Below, in pieces: positions 13,301 to 27,039 of a DNA stretch of 64,000 nt. This DNA comes from Pomacea canaliculata (taxonomy: Eukaryota > Mollusca > Gastropoda > Architaenioglossa > Ampullariidae), in NCBI RefSeq assembly GCF_003073045.1, contig NC_037600.1, positions 13,597,188 through 13,661,187 on the forward strand, read 5' to 3'. The notes below the pieces were generated by a model. The model did not search any database, was not told the origin of the DNA, and saw only the letters and a program-made list of their open reading frames with translations. Both the position numbers and the translations under genes were made by a program. Numbering within the stretch: position 1 is the stretch's first letter; every line of letters begins with the position of its first letter.

Positions 13301-16300
13301 GAATGACAGATCACATACATATAGACTGTTAGTTGTTTGCACAATGATAAAATTACAAATCAGAATGTATCTCTGTCATTTAGTTTCGCATGATTGTATT
13401 TCAATAAATTGTTGCCACATTTGTTCATTTCAAAGCAATCACTTGATTGGATAATTTATGACTTATTCTAATTCACGTTTATCCTATTTCAACATTATTT
13501 CATTATTTCTGGTTTGCTAACTTTTAAGTCATTATGTCTGTAATATCATCCAGATCATTCTTTCGTTCTACAGGAGACTGTATTTGTCAAAATGACTTCA
13601 AGTATAGGTCTTTTGATTTGTTTTTAGGAGACCATTGAAGATCTTGTAAAGAAGGAAATGTGTGCAGCCTATTATGTGGCATCGAAATCTGGTATGGTTA
13701 TGTTTTTTGTTGGTCGGGGGCGTATTTGCAATCCTTGCATAAAACAATCTTATTGTGAAATAGTTCATTTTCCCAGTGCACTTACAATGTTTACGATCCA
13801 TTAAATGTGAACCCAATAAATTGCCACTTTTCTGTGTAGTATATGATAATAGTGAAGTATTGATATATAGTTGTTGGAAATTTCTAAATTATAAAAGCAT
13901 TTTTACTGTAATTTTGTAAGGATTTGACTTAGCGTTTTTCATACTTTTTTATATATTTGTATATATTTTGTGGGCAGTGATCAACCGATGCATACCTGCT
14001 GTATTTAATAAGATACTTGACCTGAAAGAACAGTTGAAGACTGCTGATAACAACAGCATACAAACAGTGTTTGGGGAGACTGTCACAGGGACTAAGCTTG
14101 AAAATGGCACAATGTATGAAGAAATTATAGGGCTATCTCTAGTCAGTTCTCACACTTCTTTGTCACTTTTTTCCAAACTACTTGGTGTTAACCCTAATCA
14201 TTACCCAGTCTCGAAAGATTACGTAAAATATGTTTCACCCAAAGTTATATTCAGGTTTAATGCTTTATCTGGGGTTAATTAGCTAAATGATGCTTGTGGT
14301 TAATGACTTTTAGGCAAAATTCTGAGCCTAATAATACTCTAGAGTTCATGCCTAGGATGTTAATATGCTATCTGTGTGTGAGTGTATTTATGTTCATGTG
14401 CATACATGGTGTACTGTTGTACGGATGGATGCAAGAATGATTACACCTCTGTCACATCTTTTTCTAGCCTTTCTTTCTTTAGCATTCCAGAGATTATGCC
14501 TGTACAACTTCGAATTTTCTATGATCATGAATTTTTCTGACCAAATCTATGGCTCGTTTCCTTTTCACAGATACCTGGCTCAGTTCTATAAGCTGAAAGG
14601 GTATGCTGAGCTTGTCTTTAAGGACCTTTGTGAATCCTGGCCTCACATCATTGTGTATGTACATGTCTTCATTCACTGTAATATTAAAATATTCAGATTG
14701 ACATTCTCAACTAAATGTGATCAATTTAACTTGCTGCAACACCCTTGTAATACAGGTTTTCAAATTCAAGTTTTCCTGGTATAGATATTAAGAGAAGCAT
14801 CTCTTGTGAAGATTTTTTTTTTGCTGTAATTTTAGGCCCAGGAATGGTATGTATTTATTAGTTCTTCGTGAAGTATTGCTTATTAATACAGACACATGCA
14901 TAAATGCATTAAATTTCTTATTGTCATATACATCCAAACATTCACATCCTTGTTTAATCTACATCACCTTTAACATCTTAGACTTAAAGGGGTTGAAAGA
15001 AATGGATTTGTGTTTGATTCTTCATGAATGATAATGTTGCTGTTACAGAAGATAATGACTATCAAACTTTTATTTTTCTTTTGTCACAGGGGACTCGTAA
15101 TTGCTACAGTTATCTCCTTCTTATGGATTGTATTACTGAGGTATTTTGTGGGAGTTATTGTGTGGCTGACTCTCATCCTGTTTGCTGGACTTTTTGCTTT
15201 TAGTAAGTCATGAATTTTTCTGTTCAGACAATGACTTTCAAACAGACATTGGTTGCTTCCTGTGCAGTGATATCTTGGCATGCTTAGTGCATAGAATGTT
15301 TAACATTTAACTTCTTCAGTTTATGAGACTTGTAAAACCCAGATCCCATGAAAATAGTTTAAGGTACTTCGTAATTGTCGAAGTCTTCTGCCAGGTTTGA
15401 ATTTATAATTTACTTTATAAATGATGGAAAACAATGTTTTCTTTGGCTTTATGCCATAATGGTTTTGGAAAGGGTGTATAACTTGGTGGGTTGGGTATTT
15501 TTTAATTGCTTTTGTATTCTTAGAGGGTTTTGTGGGTCAGACTATCCTTTAGTTTTAGTTTAGTTTATTCCTTGCTACCCATAGCTCGTCAGACAAAAAC
15601 ATCAGAGTTTAAAAAATGATAATTTAATATTTGAAGTTAATAAATTAGATTATCTTCTATGTTTTCAGGTTCTTACTACAGCTATAGACGATATTATGAC
15701 TTAAAAGGTAAAAATTTGACCAGTGAGTTTGGGCTTTCTCAGGCCTTTGTACTTAACTTTGAGCACTACCTGACCCTCAAGGAAACCTGGCTTGCATTCG
15801 GTAAGCTTCATCTGCTAAAATCTCAATTTATAGTTTTTATTGTTTTTGCAGAATATTATATAGGATTCTCCAATGTATATTATGTTGAAGCTTAGAATAA
15901 GCATAGATTTCAAGTTTGCAGATGGATGATTTTGGGGTTTTCTTGAAATGTTAATATAGGCAAAATTATTTCCTTTGGGTACATCATTGGCAGTTTCTGT
16001 TGTATAAAAATATAGCATCAGTGCAAACTTGCTGTTTTGGTATGTTGTCCAATCTTTCACTTGAAAAATTGTATATGGTGAGAATTGGGTCTGCAAAATA
16101 CAAAAAGATGTGAGTTACACTAAATTATTTTCACAGACATGAAGGATGTTGTTATGTCCTTATGTTTTTAAAAATAAGAGGCATTCTCATTGCTGTTTGT
16201 TTCAGGATGTACTTCTGCCACACTTCTTGCCATCTTTCTTCTCATTGTCATCGTTCTTGCCAGACGAATTTGCATTGCTATTGAGCTCATCAAAGAGGGA

Positions 16301-19300
16301 AGCAGGTAATGTTTAAGCAGATTCCAGTCTGACTAGGATCAAACTTTTCATTTCTCCATGTCGCTGTGTTTCAGCTTTGTTGCAATTTTTCCACCATCAA
16401 GAATTTTATCCAACTCTTTGATGAAATGTTTTACAGGGAGGTCAAATCTTGATATAGGACATATTTAAATGGATAGTTTTGTGCACTATCAGTCTTTTGC
16501 TTTAAATGATTTGCACAATTATTCATGTATCATGTTGTTTGGTAAACAAGAAAATAGACTTGCAGGCTTGAATGATATCTTATTCAGGATTGAAATGTTA
16601 AGTGCATGTCAAATATGTTTTGGATGGGAATTTGTTTCAGGGCCATTAGTTCAATGATGATGGTTCTTGTCTGGCCATTTTTTCCTTTTCTGCTTCAATT
16701 GGGTGTGATGGCTTATTGGGTCACCAGTGCTATGTATCCTTTGTCACAATCGCCTTGTTCATCGGGATCATTTTTGCACAGAGAAAAATTGTTATAGTGT
16801 ACTGTTGTTGTTTTTTGTTGTGGGGTAGTTTAAGGGGTGTGGGAGTAATTGTTAATGATAAAATTAACTTAATGCATTATAGTTAGTGGTTTTTTTACTC
16901 TCTCTGTATTTCTCATTCATTTTTTTTCAACTTGCTTTGGCTTCCTGCCATCTCGAACTGGTTTCTTCCTAATGTAATATCATGGTTCATAGGGGTCAGG
17001 AAAAACTTTTTAAATGATCAGTATATTTTGAAAAATGATTTCCATTTCCTGGAAAAGTCAGTATTTGAAGAAATTCGTTTAAAACCAGGGTAAGTCAAGG
17101 GAAAATATTTGCTGGATATCTTTTGAAATTTTTTTTTTTTTTTTTTGATTGAATGTTCTTGTTCATTTTTAAATTGACCCATGGTTGCAGAATAACTTCC
17201 CCTGCTGATTTCACGTGCCATTTGCACTGGCATCATCATCCTCTTACAATGTTGACAAAGCAGGCTTTCTTTAATAAATTTTGATTTCAAGAAGTGAAGA
17301 ACAACAAAACCAAATATAAATGTAAACTTTGCAGCAATGAAGGGAAACTTTCAAATATGGGTATATATGCCATTGTACAGTGTCTCAGGTAGAACCAATG
17401 TCTCCTCATGGTCTGCACATGGGCTTAAGGTCACAGTTCATGGCCATTTTAAATGACTTGCTCTTCCTTCGATAGCACTGTGCATGTCTGTTTGTCCCGT
17501 AAAAAATAACTATTAACAAATTTACAGGTAGACAAAACAAAATAAAATGAAAAATAGAAGTGAGGAACAATCTAAATTAAAACAACACAAAAAAAGCAAA
17601 ACACCTACAACGTGCTTTATTATGCATTGGTTGTGACAAATAAAACCACGAAAATATGTCTTCTAATCCATCGAGGCACTTTCAACGAAACCATGACAGT
17701 GTCTGTTAATCCATCAAGATACATGTTCTGTAGAAGACACACATTCATTAACGCCATAAGACCCAATGTCTGGCTATAGACAGACCATAAAGAGACATTG
17801 ATTCTGCCTGAGACATTTGTTTTCGGTATACTGGGCCTTGTCATTTTGAAAGCAGCAGACATGAAAGACTCCTGCTAGAAGAATCATCGACGACAACCAC
17901 TATAACTAGCTTTTTTAGATACGGCTATTTTCTTTGATAATCCATAGTGATGTTAAGAATTGCACTTGAATATTTTTGTATTTTTGGACAAAAGAAGTAT
18001 GCATGGATGGCTCTTAAAAGTTCTGAAATATGCTTGTGGTATCAGTGTGTGAGTTGGATGAATGAAGTTTATCCTGGAAAAAGGCAGGATTAGTTTGCCT
18101 TTTTCAGTATTTTATTTTTGTCCTTGCTGTACAGACCATGTCTAATTTATCAATTTTTTTCTTTTTTTGGTTGAATCTCTTACAGCTAAATTGTTTGATA
18201 TATCACTAGCACTAGTATTAAGGGTCAGATATAAGTATGTGGGTTACCTCATCTTGAAACCTGTCCTTGACTGAAATAGATACATAGGATCAATGGGTCA
18301 AAAAGAATACTACAAGGGGAATTACTCGTGAGTAAGATTTTGGTTTATCATCAGTAGAAAATGAAGATTGTTCAGTTTTAGGAACAATACTAATTGAAAA
18401 TACACACTAAAGTTCTTTAATATTTTAAATGATTGATAAGTATGTATCATATATCAATTTCTTTATAACTTTGGCTTTATCTTTAATAATTCATACATGA
18501 TTTTAACAGAAGCTTAATATATACTTTGTATCAATTGAAAATAAAGCTTCTTCATTGCAGCAATATTAAAGACGTGATTAACAGCAAAATGTTGATGCTC
18601 TCCTGAACCGAATCCCATGCAATCCTGTAAGTGGTTTTTTATTTTATTTTATGGTATTCCTGAGTCAGAATGTGCATCCAAGGTGACCTTGTTCACCAGC
18701 ACCAGATGATCTTTATTGCAGCCAGTGGTTGCTACAGCTTCCAAGCTGGCAGTTACCAGAAGCATCTTTAAACATTTGTAGCCTCTTGCTGTCAAGGTCT
18801 TGAAGCTCTCAAGCACTGTGCATCTCAAAGCATCATTTGTTTACTCCTCTCCCGTCACCGACTTTTTCTTATCCTAGGTAACATTACCACTAATTTCTTA
18901 TTTAAGTCTACTGTACTATATAGACTATCCAGATATTTGAAATTCTTTAATGGTTTTGTTTTTGCTTTCACAGAATGATTCCACACTTGGAGACTTTTGT
19001 GAGTTTGTCAAGTATGGAGGAACACAGTAAGCGTTTTTTATCACCCTAAACTTTGCTGCAGACGATGGTTTTGAGAGTGGGATGTGCATGTATGCATCAC
19101 TGCACCGTTTGCTATTCTCACTCTCTGTTTTGAAGGTGATTTTACAGTGGGGTTAGGGGTAGCGGAGTTGTAGAAATAGTCTGTGTGTGAGGGTGAGCAG
19201 GTATGCATCAGCTGCAGAGAGTTTGCTGTTCTCAGAGAGGACTTAACAAATGTTTCAGGATTCTTGGTTTTCTGGTGGTGTCCGATGTGTCTCTAGACTA

Positions 19301-22300
19301 GTTTATTTCTAACATCTGTAAAACTGTATATTTTACAATACACAGTATTAGCCCAATCCATTTGTATCTTTCGCACATTCTCATCTGTGCCTTTGTTTTG
19401 TCATGATTTGATTACTTTAATTTTTTTTCTGTCCTCTTTATCATCTCAACAATTTCCAAACTACTCCATTGGCTTTCCGGTGGCACATAAGTTAGCTCCT
19501 GATCCAATACAGTGAAGGGTTGGTTGTCATGGGTTCAGCTCTTGTCTTGGGCATGCTGTTCTGAAAGATGAAATATCCAGAAATATTTAGGTCACAAATT
19601 TTGCTGGATATTGCTTCATATCATTTGTAGCTTTCACTCCCTCCCCCCACCTTTATTGTACAATTTCTACTATTTATATTGTTCGTGAACTTGATTAGCA
19701 TGCACAGAATGAACTGTTGCATTCAAAATCCGAATAAATTGTATGTGGGGAATAAGATAACAGTTAAGTGCCTTAGAATGACATGACAGTTGAATAATGA
19801 AGACATTGTGGTACGTTGCAGGTACACAATCCCAATGCAGCTGTATATGCTGTTTATGTTCTTCTGGCTCATGAACTTTGTCGTGGCCTTTGGTCAGATG
19901 ACACTGGCTGGGGCTTTTGCTACTTTCTACTGGTCACGAAAAGAAATGCCACCCCACCCACTTTTGTCTTCCTTTTGCAGGTGTCTGAGGTATGACTAAG
20001 GGCATATGCACCATGTATTGATGTCAATAATTTTCATAAGCAAGGACTTCTGTATTCATTGTTTATACCATATACAGTGCCCAGGTTCTTGATTCTATTT
20101 TACCACTGTGGATAAACGTGCATAAATGATAAAAACAGCTCTAAATGATGTAAAGACACACAATTACGTTTTCATACATACCTCATGTGCAGTGCATATC
20201 AGTTCATGTCGATGCATGGTCTGGTTCTTTTTCAAGCATAGTGTTAGCAAAACAAACAAAAAAAAAGCCTGATGGTTGAAAAATTGATTTTGTGATATTC
20301 ATCCAGATCTTTTTATGCATGCTTTATTGATGTTTTTTTAATTTCCTCAGATACCACCTCGGGTCGCTGGCTTTTGGCTCACTGATCATTGCCTCGATTC
20401 AGCTGATTCGTTCTATTCTAGAGTACATGGACAGAAAACTGAAGAGCTCTGAGAACAGTGTTGCCAAATTTATTCTGAAGTAAGTCAGAGAACTTTTTTT
20501 TCTCACATTATAATAATCTGTCTTGTGCCTTTCTAAATCAGAGTAGTTTCATGTTGTTTTTGCTGTCTGGTTTTTTTTTTTGGGGTTTTTTTTTTTTTTG
20601 TTGGGGTTGGGGGTTAATTTTAAAAACTTTCACAACTCAAGGTGTGCTTATCAGATTAGCCCTCTTTATGTACTGTACTTGTAATGGGAAATTAATATTT
20701 ATTAAATCTTGGACTATGAAAAATGTTGACATTTTGCCAAACAAACAACTTGATTACTCTTTTTTACACCAGAAGACACGTGTTCTTTTTGCTATTGTTG
20801 ATATTTATATCTATGTGCATGCATGCAAGAAGAAATATAAGAAAGTAGATTTTTCTCACAAAATATATATTATTATATATAATATTTATTGTATATTATT
20901 TTTTATAAAGCACATAGAACCTTGGGATGGTGCATTAAATAAATGCTATCATTATTATTAACCAGATATATGTACATACTGTTTGGTTCTAATAGTAAAG
21001 GCTTTGCAGGGAAGGCAACAATTATAAAACATTTTTGACATCTGTTTCCATTTAAAAGTAAAGCTGGGGAGACCAGCCTGAAATGATAATGAATAATGAG
21101 TGGGTAATTCATCTGTTTTATACTTTTAAATAACGATGTCTTGATAGTGAGCTTTACCATAATTTTTATCTTACTGGAGTTATGCATGCCTGGATGTGGT
21201 TGTATATGCCATTCACACATCTTCTCTGTGTATGAAAATATGTATGGGTTTGGTTTTTTTTTCAGATGCTTGAAGTGCTGCTTTTGGTGTCTCGAAAAAA
21301 TACTCAAGTTTATCAACAAGAATGCATATATCATGGTAAATAATTTTACACTAAACTTTACACAATGACAATTAGATGACTTGACATCCTGATGGCAACC
21401 CATGTATACATGTTTATGGATAATAGATACATTCTGGTATAAATAATTCTTTTATATTTAGTAAGCTTTTTTGTTGTCTAAAAAAATCTTAAATCTTAAG
21501 ATTGACTAGTTCAGCACACTGATTATAAACAAAGATACTTTTTTGCTAATCAAACTAGCAGATGATGGGTATTTACTGTGATGGAGGAATTCTTGTAGCA
21601 TGTTGAAACATCAAGACCAGCATTTTTCAGTCATGCATGGTATGAATGGTAAGTTTACTCGCATGCAGGTAGTACTGTGCAAGTCAGCTTCCACAGAATG
21701 TTGCTACTTAGATACTTTCACAAGATCAGAGATTCACAGTAACTTTATAATGTCTTTTTGCAGATTGCCATTTATGGTCGCAGCTTTTGTACAGCCACAA
21801 AAGATGCATTTATGCTGATCATGCGGAATGTTTTGAGGTGAGTTACAGTATAAAATATTGTGTCCTACTAAAAGATTTAAAAATGGGCAGTGTCCTTACA
21901 GCTTGTTATAATAAGGCTCAAACTAATTTAATAACATTGCACTTTACAAAATTACTAACATTGAAATACAGATTAAAAAAATATAAACATAAAACTTATC
22001 AACAGTTAATTATACAGAGACATAGCAACTGAAATACAAGGTAGCAAAAGAGAAAGCTTCACTCAAGCATGGCACAGCAACACTATATCAATAGGATAAC
22101 AAGATGGGCAGTTGTGGTCAGGCAGAGTCAACAGCTGTGTGTTAAACTATTTGAAAGACATGAAATTAGCAGACAGAGTAATTATAGAATGCACAACTCA
22201 AAACACCCAATTCAAGTTTTAATGCATGTCCAAGCAGTGATAAAAACATGGAGATATATGGTTGTCCATGTCTGTCAAAATGACCAACTCAGAACCAATA

Positions 22301-24041
22301 CTTTAAATGGTAAAGTGCTCTGTTAGAATATTCTTAGATTGAAGTTTTTTTATATGTTAAGACATTTTTCTCCAAGGCACTGCAATATTTTGTTCATTGG
22401 ATATAAGTGAGATAAATCATGTAAGAACATTCTTCTTGTGCACAAATTATTCTTTAAATGTATGTATGTTTTTAATAATTTATTGATTGAAGTAAAATTG
22501 CACCATCTTTTTAGAACAGGTAGATCCAGAAGTCTGGCATCAAAACTGAATATAAAAACCCAGTCAACAAAAAGAACTCAGTAAAACAAGATGGTTGTTC
22601 TCAGATTGGAATAAGAGCTGTGAATTGTGTTGCTGTCGCTGTGCTTATGTTTATGCTTCACACATAGACCGAGCACATACATCTTCTCCACAAGAAAATT
22701 TGTCAATGTATAGTATACTATATATTAACATAATAAAGTTGTCTAGTAGATACAAGTTTATGATCATTATGGTTTCTTATTGTTTTATGCTTTCAGAACA
22801 TATGTGCTGGATAAAGTGTCTGATTTCATCATGTTTATCAGCAAGTTGATGGTTACTGGTGGAGTAGGTAAGCCTTAAACTTTTCTGTGGCAGGGGAGCG
22901 AAAGCAGAACTATTCTTGTTGGTTTTCAGTTGTTCTGCATAATCTGTTTGTTTTCTTTCATGTGCCTTTGGATCTCTCATGTATTTTGATATGATTGTTA
23001 GAGGTAAATAACTCTATGTTCTTTATTTCCACAACATAAACTTTTTTTAAACCTTAAGCCACATTTAGTTTTTTTTTATTTTTAATTTTGTAAAATTTAC
23101 TTTAAACAACTGGGACAGTACAGATTTTAATGATTTTGGTTTTCTGAACAGCCATAGGAGCATACTACTGGTTTGAAAACCGTATTCCATTCCTGGAGAA
23201 CTTTATACCAGACCTGCATTTTCGGCTTCTGCCTGTCATTGTGAGTTGTTAAGTGTTTCCTTTGTTTGGATTATTACCCAGTGTCTTAGGCAGTGAGACC
23301 TCCAACCTACATGATTAGACCTCCGACACCGTATCATAACATTTTCATTGAATTGTCTTTGCATCATTTAGAGCTGTTTTTATCATTTGTGCACATTTAT
23401 CCATAGTGGTAAACTATGGTTGCCATTTGTCCATTTGTCACTTGAAATCAGAAACCTCAGATAGAATAGTTTAACTGAATGTTCGTTTTATATGCAAATC
23501 TTCATGAACACACATGTATACGTACAGGTGGACAATACAGATCATTGTACTTGTTCATAACTAATCATTGAGTAAACTGAGTAATTTTTGTTTCATGTTT
23601 GCAGATTCTGGTCCTAGGCACATATCTGGTGACAAGTTGTTTTTTCAATGTCTATGACATGGCAGTTGATACACTCTTTCTTTGTTTCTGTAAGTATTAT
23701 GATTGGTTATTAACCTTAATTGCTTATTTTGTGAATTAAGAAATTGGAAGAGAAAAAAAGTAAAATTAAGATTGGCTTCAGTTTCTATCTGTCGCTGCTG
23801 ATATGTGTCTTTCGCCTTACTGTCATATGGGAAGTTGTTAATTTTGTTTATTTCAAGCTGTTTGATTTTGAAATGTGATTTTTATTTCAAAGTGAAAACT
23901 CATATGAGGAGTTTTTATAATTGAAACTTTTTAACTGCTGCAGTGGAAGATCTGGAGCGCAATGATGGTTCACCTGAGAAGCCATATCAGATGAGCTCTG
24001 GTCTGAAGACCATTTTGCGGAAAGGTAACGTCGAATCCTGA
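4342..24041 (+). CDS. SLC44A: SLC44A2/4-like choline transporter-like protein, gene 2
   Basis: Ten-pass CTL-family transporter, about 721 residues (human CTL2 is about 706). Exons: 4342-4414, 9224-9272, 12131-12204, 12314-12392, 12715-12799, 12959-13090, 13628-13691, 13978-14113, 14571-14654, 15090-15202, 15669-15800, 16206-16305, 16641-16733, 18280-18327, 18561-18626, 18974-19026, 19822-19989, 20351-20479, 21266-21335, 21764-21837, 22797-22867, 23152-23240, 23605-23689, 23944-24041. N-terminus [16 protein letters not shown] resembles CTL2/4. TM1 is near residues 43-66, followed by a large extracellular loop, TM2-3 near 260-296, TM6 near 463-497, and the hallmark [19 protein letters not shown] near 680-700. 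The start has a good context (gccgccATGG). The donor at 14113 is the weakest border. Exon 18561-18626 enters in phase 2 but the next needs phase 0; one A appears to be missing in the run 18586-18589. This is a sequencing error or a real frameshift. Confidence 0.93.
8279..8287 (+). promoter_or_regulatory. TATA-like box of an internal promoter in SLC44A gene 2
   Basis: TATAAATAG lies about 230 bases before the alternative start codon at 8516, inside the 4.8-kb first intron. The spacing leaves room for a ~200-base 5'UTR. It is consistent with a second promoter driving the alternative first exon. Inference from motif and context. Confidence 0.35.
8516..8543 (+). CDS. SLC44A: Alternative first coding exon of SLC44A gene 2
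   Basis: ATG followed by AKGKKNDT and a GT donor (CACAG|GTACAA). The exon ends in phase 1, so it joins in frame to the shared exon 9224-9272 (reading [13 protein letters not shown]), exactly as the upstream first exon 4342-4414 does. The two exons would give different short, lysine-rich cytosolic N-termini ([12 protein letters not shown]... of 24 residues versus MAKGKKNDT of 9). Human CTL2 is known to have two promoter-driven N-terminal isoforms, so this arrangement has a precedent. The exon is too short for homology alone; phase, donor and the upstream TATA-like box are the support. Confidence 0.6.
11089..11143. repeat. GC-rich inverted repeat in intron
   Basis: GCAGGGGGTGC at 11089-11099 and its exact complement GCACCCCCTGC at 11133-11143 flank a 33-base loop in an otherwise AT-rich intron. 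Possibly the remains of a small TIR element. Confidence 0.55.
19471..19560 (+). repeat. tRNA-derived SINE head
   Basis: Contains CCGGTGGCACATAAGTTAG and a box B-like GGGTTCAGCTC. It aligns by eye with the SINE head at 60104-60190 (CCGGTGGCGCAATGGTTAG), including the shared stretch around 'gatacagtgag...gttggctgtcgtggg'. Lies in an intron of SLC44A gene 2. The 3' border is not clear. Confidence 0.6.
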
Positions 24042-24237
24042 AGTCTACATGTCGTCACATGCACAGTGGGACCACCAACCTCTTCTTTCCCTGCTGCTTT
24101 TTTATTATTATTAATGCACATTGTTGTTTCTTCTGTAGTCTGGCCATGCATGATGCTATTTAGTTGTAGTTTATTACTTAGAACTGTGTATAGAAATAAC
24201 ATCAAGAATCCCTTTCAACTCATATTTTTTTGTAACA

Positions 24238-24243
24238 AATAAA
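24238..24243 (+). terminator. Poly(A) signal for the short isoform of SLC44A gene 2
   Basis: AATAAA about 200 bases after the stop at 24041 and followed by GT-rich sequence. It would end the transcript that does not use the distal exon at 26183. Confidence 0.5.
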
Positions 24244-26182
24244 GCAAGTGCTTCCAGGATCAGACTTCGTTGTTGCGAGGAGAAAAAAACTGTTAAAGAT
24301 ATGTTGGTAATGGACGTTTAAGTGACACTGTGTTGAAGGTTGCTTTCTGACCTGCACTAGTCTGACACTGTCTTGTGCCTGTGTGGATCTATGAATACTG
24401 ATCGCATCATCGTGTTGAGCAGCTATTTTTTGATGAGGCTATTTAAGTAGCTTGATACTTTATGAAACATGATTTTGGAAGTTACAGTTCAGTGTTCAAA
24501 ATAAGTCTTTCAAGAGTGTATTGGTTTCCACAATGAGAGTATATTTCCTATGTATTCCCTTTAAGTATTAAAACGTGGAAAATTTTGCAACTTGTTAACA
24601 ATTTAAATTTGAATATATTTGTAGATACCATATAGCACTCCTATATTTCAGTGTTGACAGAAGAGATTTTTCTCTCAGTTGTCCTATCTTTAAGAGTTTA
24701 GTTTGAAATGTTAAAAACCTGTTGGCTGAATGCTGGCATTCAGTTACATATAATGACACCTGTTAAAACATATGTCTTCCATTTCTCCATATCTTGTATG
24801 CAATGCTGTTTTAGGTGCTAGTTTTAGATGGGTAAATTTTAAATAGAAATAAACCAAATACTCCTTTAAACCTCACTGACATCATTGAAAAAAATCGAAT
24901 TATTTGGAAGTATATCTTCTTTTAAATACTGATCCATACAACCTCTTTAACAATAATTTTGTAGATCATCCAGCCTAGTCTCTCAAGGCAAGGTATGCTT
25001 GTTACATTTGACAGATATTTTTTAAGTATGAAAATATTTTGTTATGTAACTCAAATGATTAATCCTCATAAATTTTCCACGAATTCAACATCTTTGAAAT
25101 TACTGGAAATTCTGCTTATATTTATTCTCTTTTTCTTCTTATCATCAATGTTTTTTGCTTTTAGGTGTTTGATATGAATACTTAAAATAATAAAATACAG
25201 TTTTCACAGTTACTTTTAATTTTGACTTGTACAAGGAAACAAAAGTAAGAACAAAAATTTTCCTTTGAAAAATTAGTAGTAGTAACTAATACTTTAGTAT
25301 AAAACAAAAAACATTTGTTGTAGATTTCTGCATGGCAGTTTTTTTACATCAGGATTTTCTCCTATGTGCCATGAGACTTCATACTAAGATTTGGATTAAC
25401 ACCTTCACATCACTTCTGCTTTGCTTTTAAATGTTTGATGGGAGGGAGGGAGGGATTGGGGGCGTGTGTGTGTATGTGTGCATGCAACTTTGCCTAAGTG
25501 TTAACATGCATGAGATACGTAGTTTTAAAATGTCACAAAAATTACACTTTGCGCTTATAACTCTTCTGTTTGCAATAATTCTGACGAATACAAGATCTGT
25601 TTTCAAGCATTTTAAAAACATGTCTTGATTAAAAAAAAATACATGCAGTTTTCTTTTTCGACAGGTGAATTTAATTTTCCATATTTCTTTATGTACATGC
25701 CTACATTTTTTTGTTTTTTATTATTTTTTTAAAATTTTTGAATAGAAATATTTCATTTTTTGTTTGAAATTAAAGTGACTTGTGAAGATGCTAGTTTTAT
25801 TGAATATGTAGCTTAGATATTTTTTAATCTACTTGTGTCTGTACTTTTTTCAGTTTTGCTTAGACAACAGTCTTTGCTGGTAAAGTTAACACTGAAATCA
25901 GTTTTTGTTATGGTGATGGCTTGTATTTCTGTTTCATTTGACATTGTTTGAAATGATGCCTTTTAATTTTTTTTTTAGTATGGATGTTTGTTTTTGTTTT
26001 GTTTTTGCTAGATCACAAATTTTAGCTGTTTTTATTTTGTTCTGTATTTTTGTTTTTGTTTTTCAACTTGGAGATGCATTTGGTTTTTGTGAGCTTTTCA
26101 GAATCTTTTTTTATTAATTATTTGGCAAAATAGATATATATAACCTTTAACCCCTTCTGTACTACAATTTCATCCTCTCTAG

Positions 26183-26367
26183 ATGTGGACGAGGTAGACA
26201 ATGTGCACGTGGAGGGTGCTTCCAACATACCTGCAGAAAATGCAGGGGAAGGTAGGTTAAGAGCTGGTAGCCAGGTGGAGGGCGGAACAGAAACACTCCT
26301 CCCTGCTGAACAAGAAGCTGATGCCGAGTTAAAAGCCGCTGAAGATCAGGATGCTACAGATCAGTAG
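26183..26367 (+). CDS. SLC44A: Alternative terminal exon of SLC44A gene 2
   Basis: Acceptor ...cctctctag then an open frame to TAG at 26365. If the exon at 23944 is spliced at 24024 (AAAG|GTAACG) instead of being read to the TGA at 24041, phase 1 is kept. The tail NVES is then replaced by a 61-residue acidic tail (DVDEVDNVHVEGASNIPAEN... ending EDQDATDQ), giving about 777 residues. It contains no membrane segment and is rich in Glu, Asp and Ala. C-terminal splice variants are known for vertebrate CTL1, so the pattern has a family precedent. The donor at 24024 is a good consensus. No homology supports the tail itself. Confidence 0.6.
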
Positions 26368-26853
26368 ACAAAGTCAAGACCTCAAGATTGCCCAGACTCC
26401 AGAAGGCCAGGTGCTGTGCACAAAAGAGCAAAAAGGAGAGGAATGATAAGATGAGTTTAAGTTCAAAGGACACAAAGGTCAAATTGAGTGATGTACAGCA
26501 TTAAAACATCCAACTATAAATGTAATTTTCAGCTGGAAGTAAAATATTCTTGCTTTCAAGTCTTTGTAGGAAAGAGTATTTCACTAATTTTTTTTTTGGA
26601 GGGGGGGGTTGGTTCAGTGTGTAAATTGTATTTATTTTTTAGGTGGGCATTTTTACAGAGATAAGCAGCATTCATGGACAAGCTATAGAAGAAGAATCAT
26701 GTTATTCTGTTACATTGTATCTTTTGTGATTTATTTATTTCACTAGACCCATGGAATATTGGATGTTTTACTTCAAGGGAATGAGACCTGCAAAGGAAAT
26801 GCAATTACATTGTTAGGCTGTATATGATTTGCCAAAAGGTAATTAAATGCAGC

Positions 26854-27039
26854 TGGTTCGATCATGTCATCTGGTATAATATCTTGCTGAAGACGGCCCT
26901 CCAAGGGTACATTGAAGGCTACTGACACCGTGGCGAACAAAAGAAAAGCTGGGTGAAGGAGTGGACCGGCTGTCCACTGGGGGACCATATTATATGGGCT
27001 CAAGACTGGCCCTGCTGGCAGTTCACCCAAGCTGTATGA
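26854..27039 (+). mobile_element. 3'-terminal fragment of a non-LTR retrotransposon (LINE)
   Basis: Translation from 26854 gives WFDHVIWYNILLKTALQGYI, then (after one TGA codon) HRGEQKKSWVKEWTGCPLGD and a run ending in stop at 27037-27039. This matches the familiar end of LINE reverse-transcriptase proteins: a FGHV..-type start, a 'lqG.veG.r.rGrpkk.W...v.eWtg' core and a W-rich close. Only about 60 codons remain, so it is a 5'-truncated dead copy. The clade (CR1, Jockey or RTE type) is not resolved. Confidence 0.75.

Noticed and set aside
20551-20961. 136-codon plus-strand open frame inside SLC44A gene 2
   Set aside because: Lies wholly in an intron over T/G homopolymers; no similarity.
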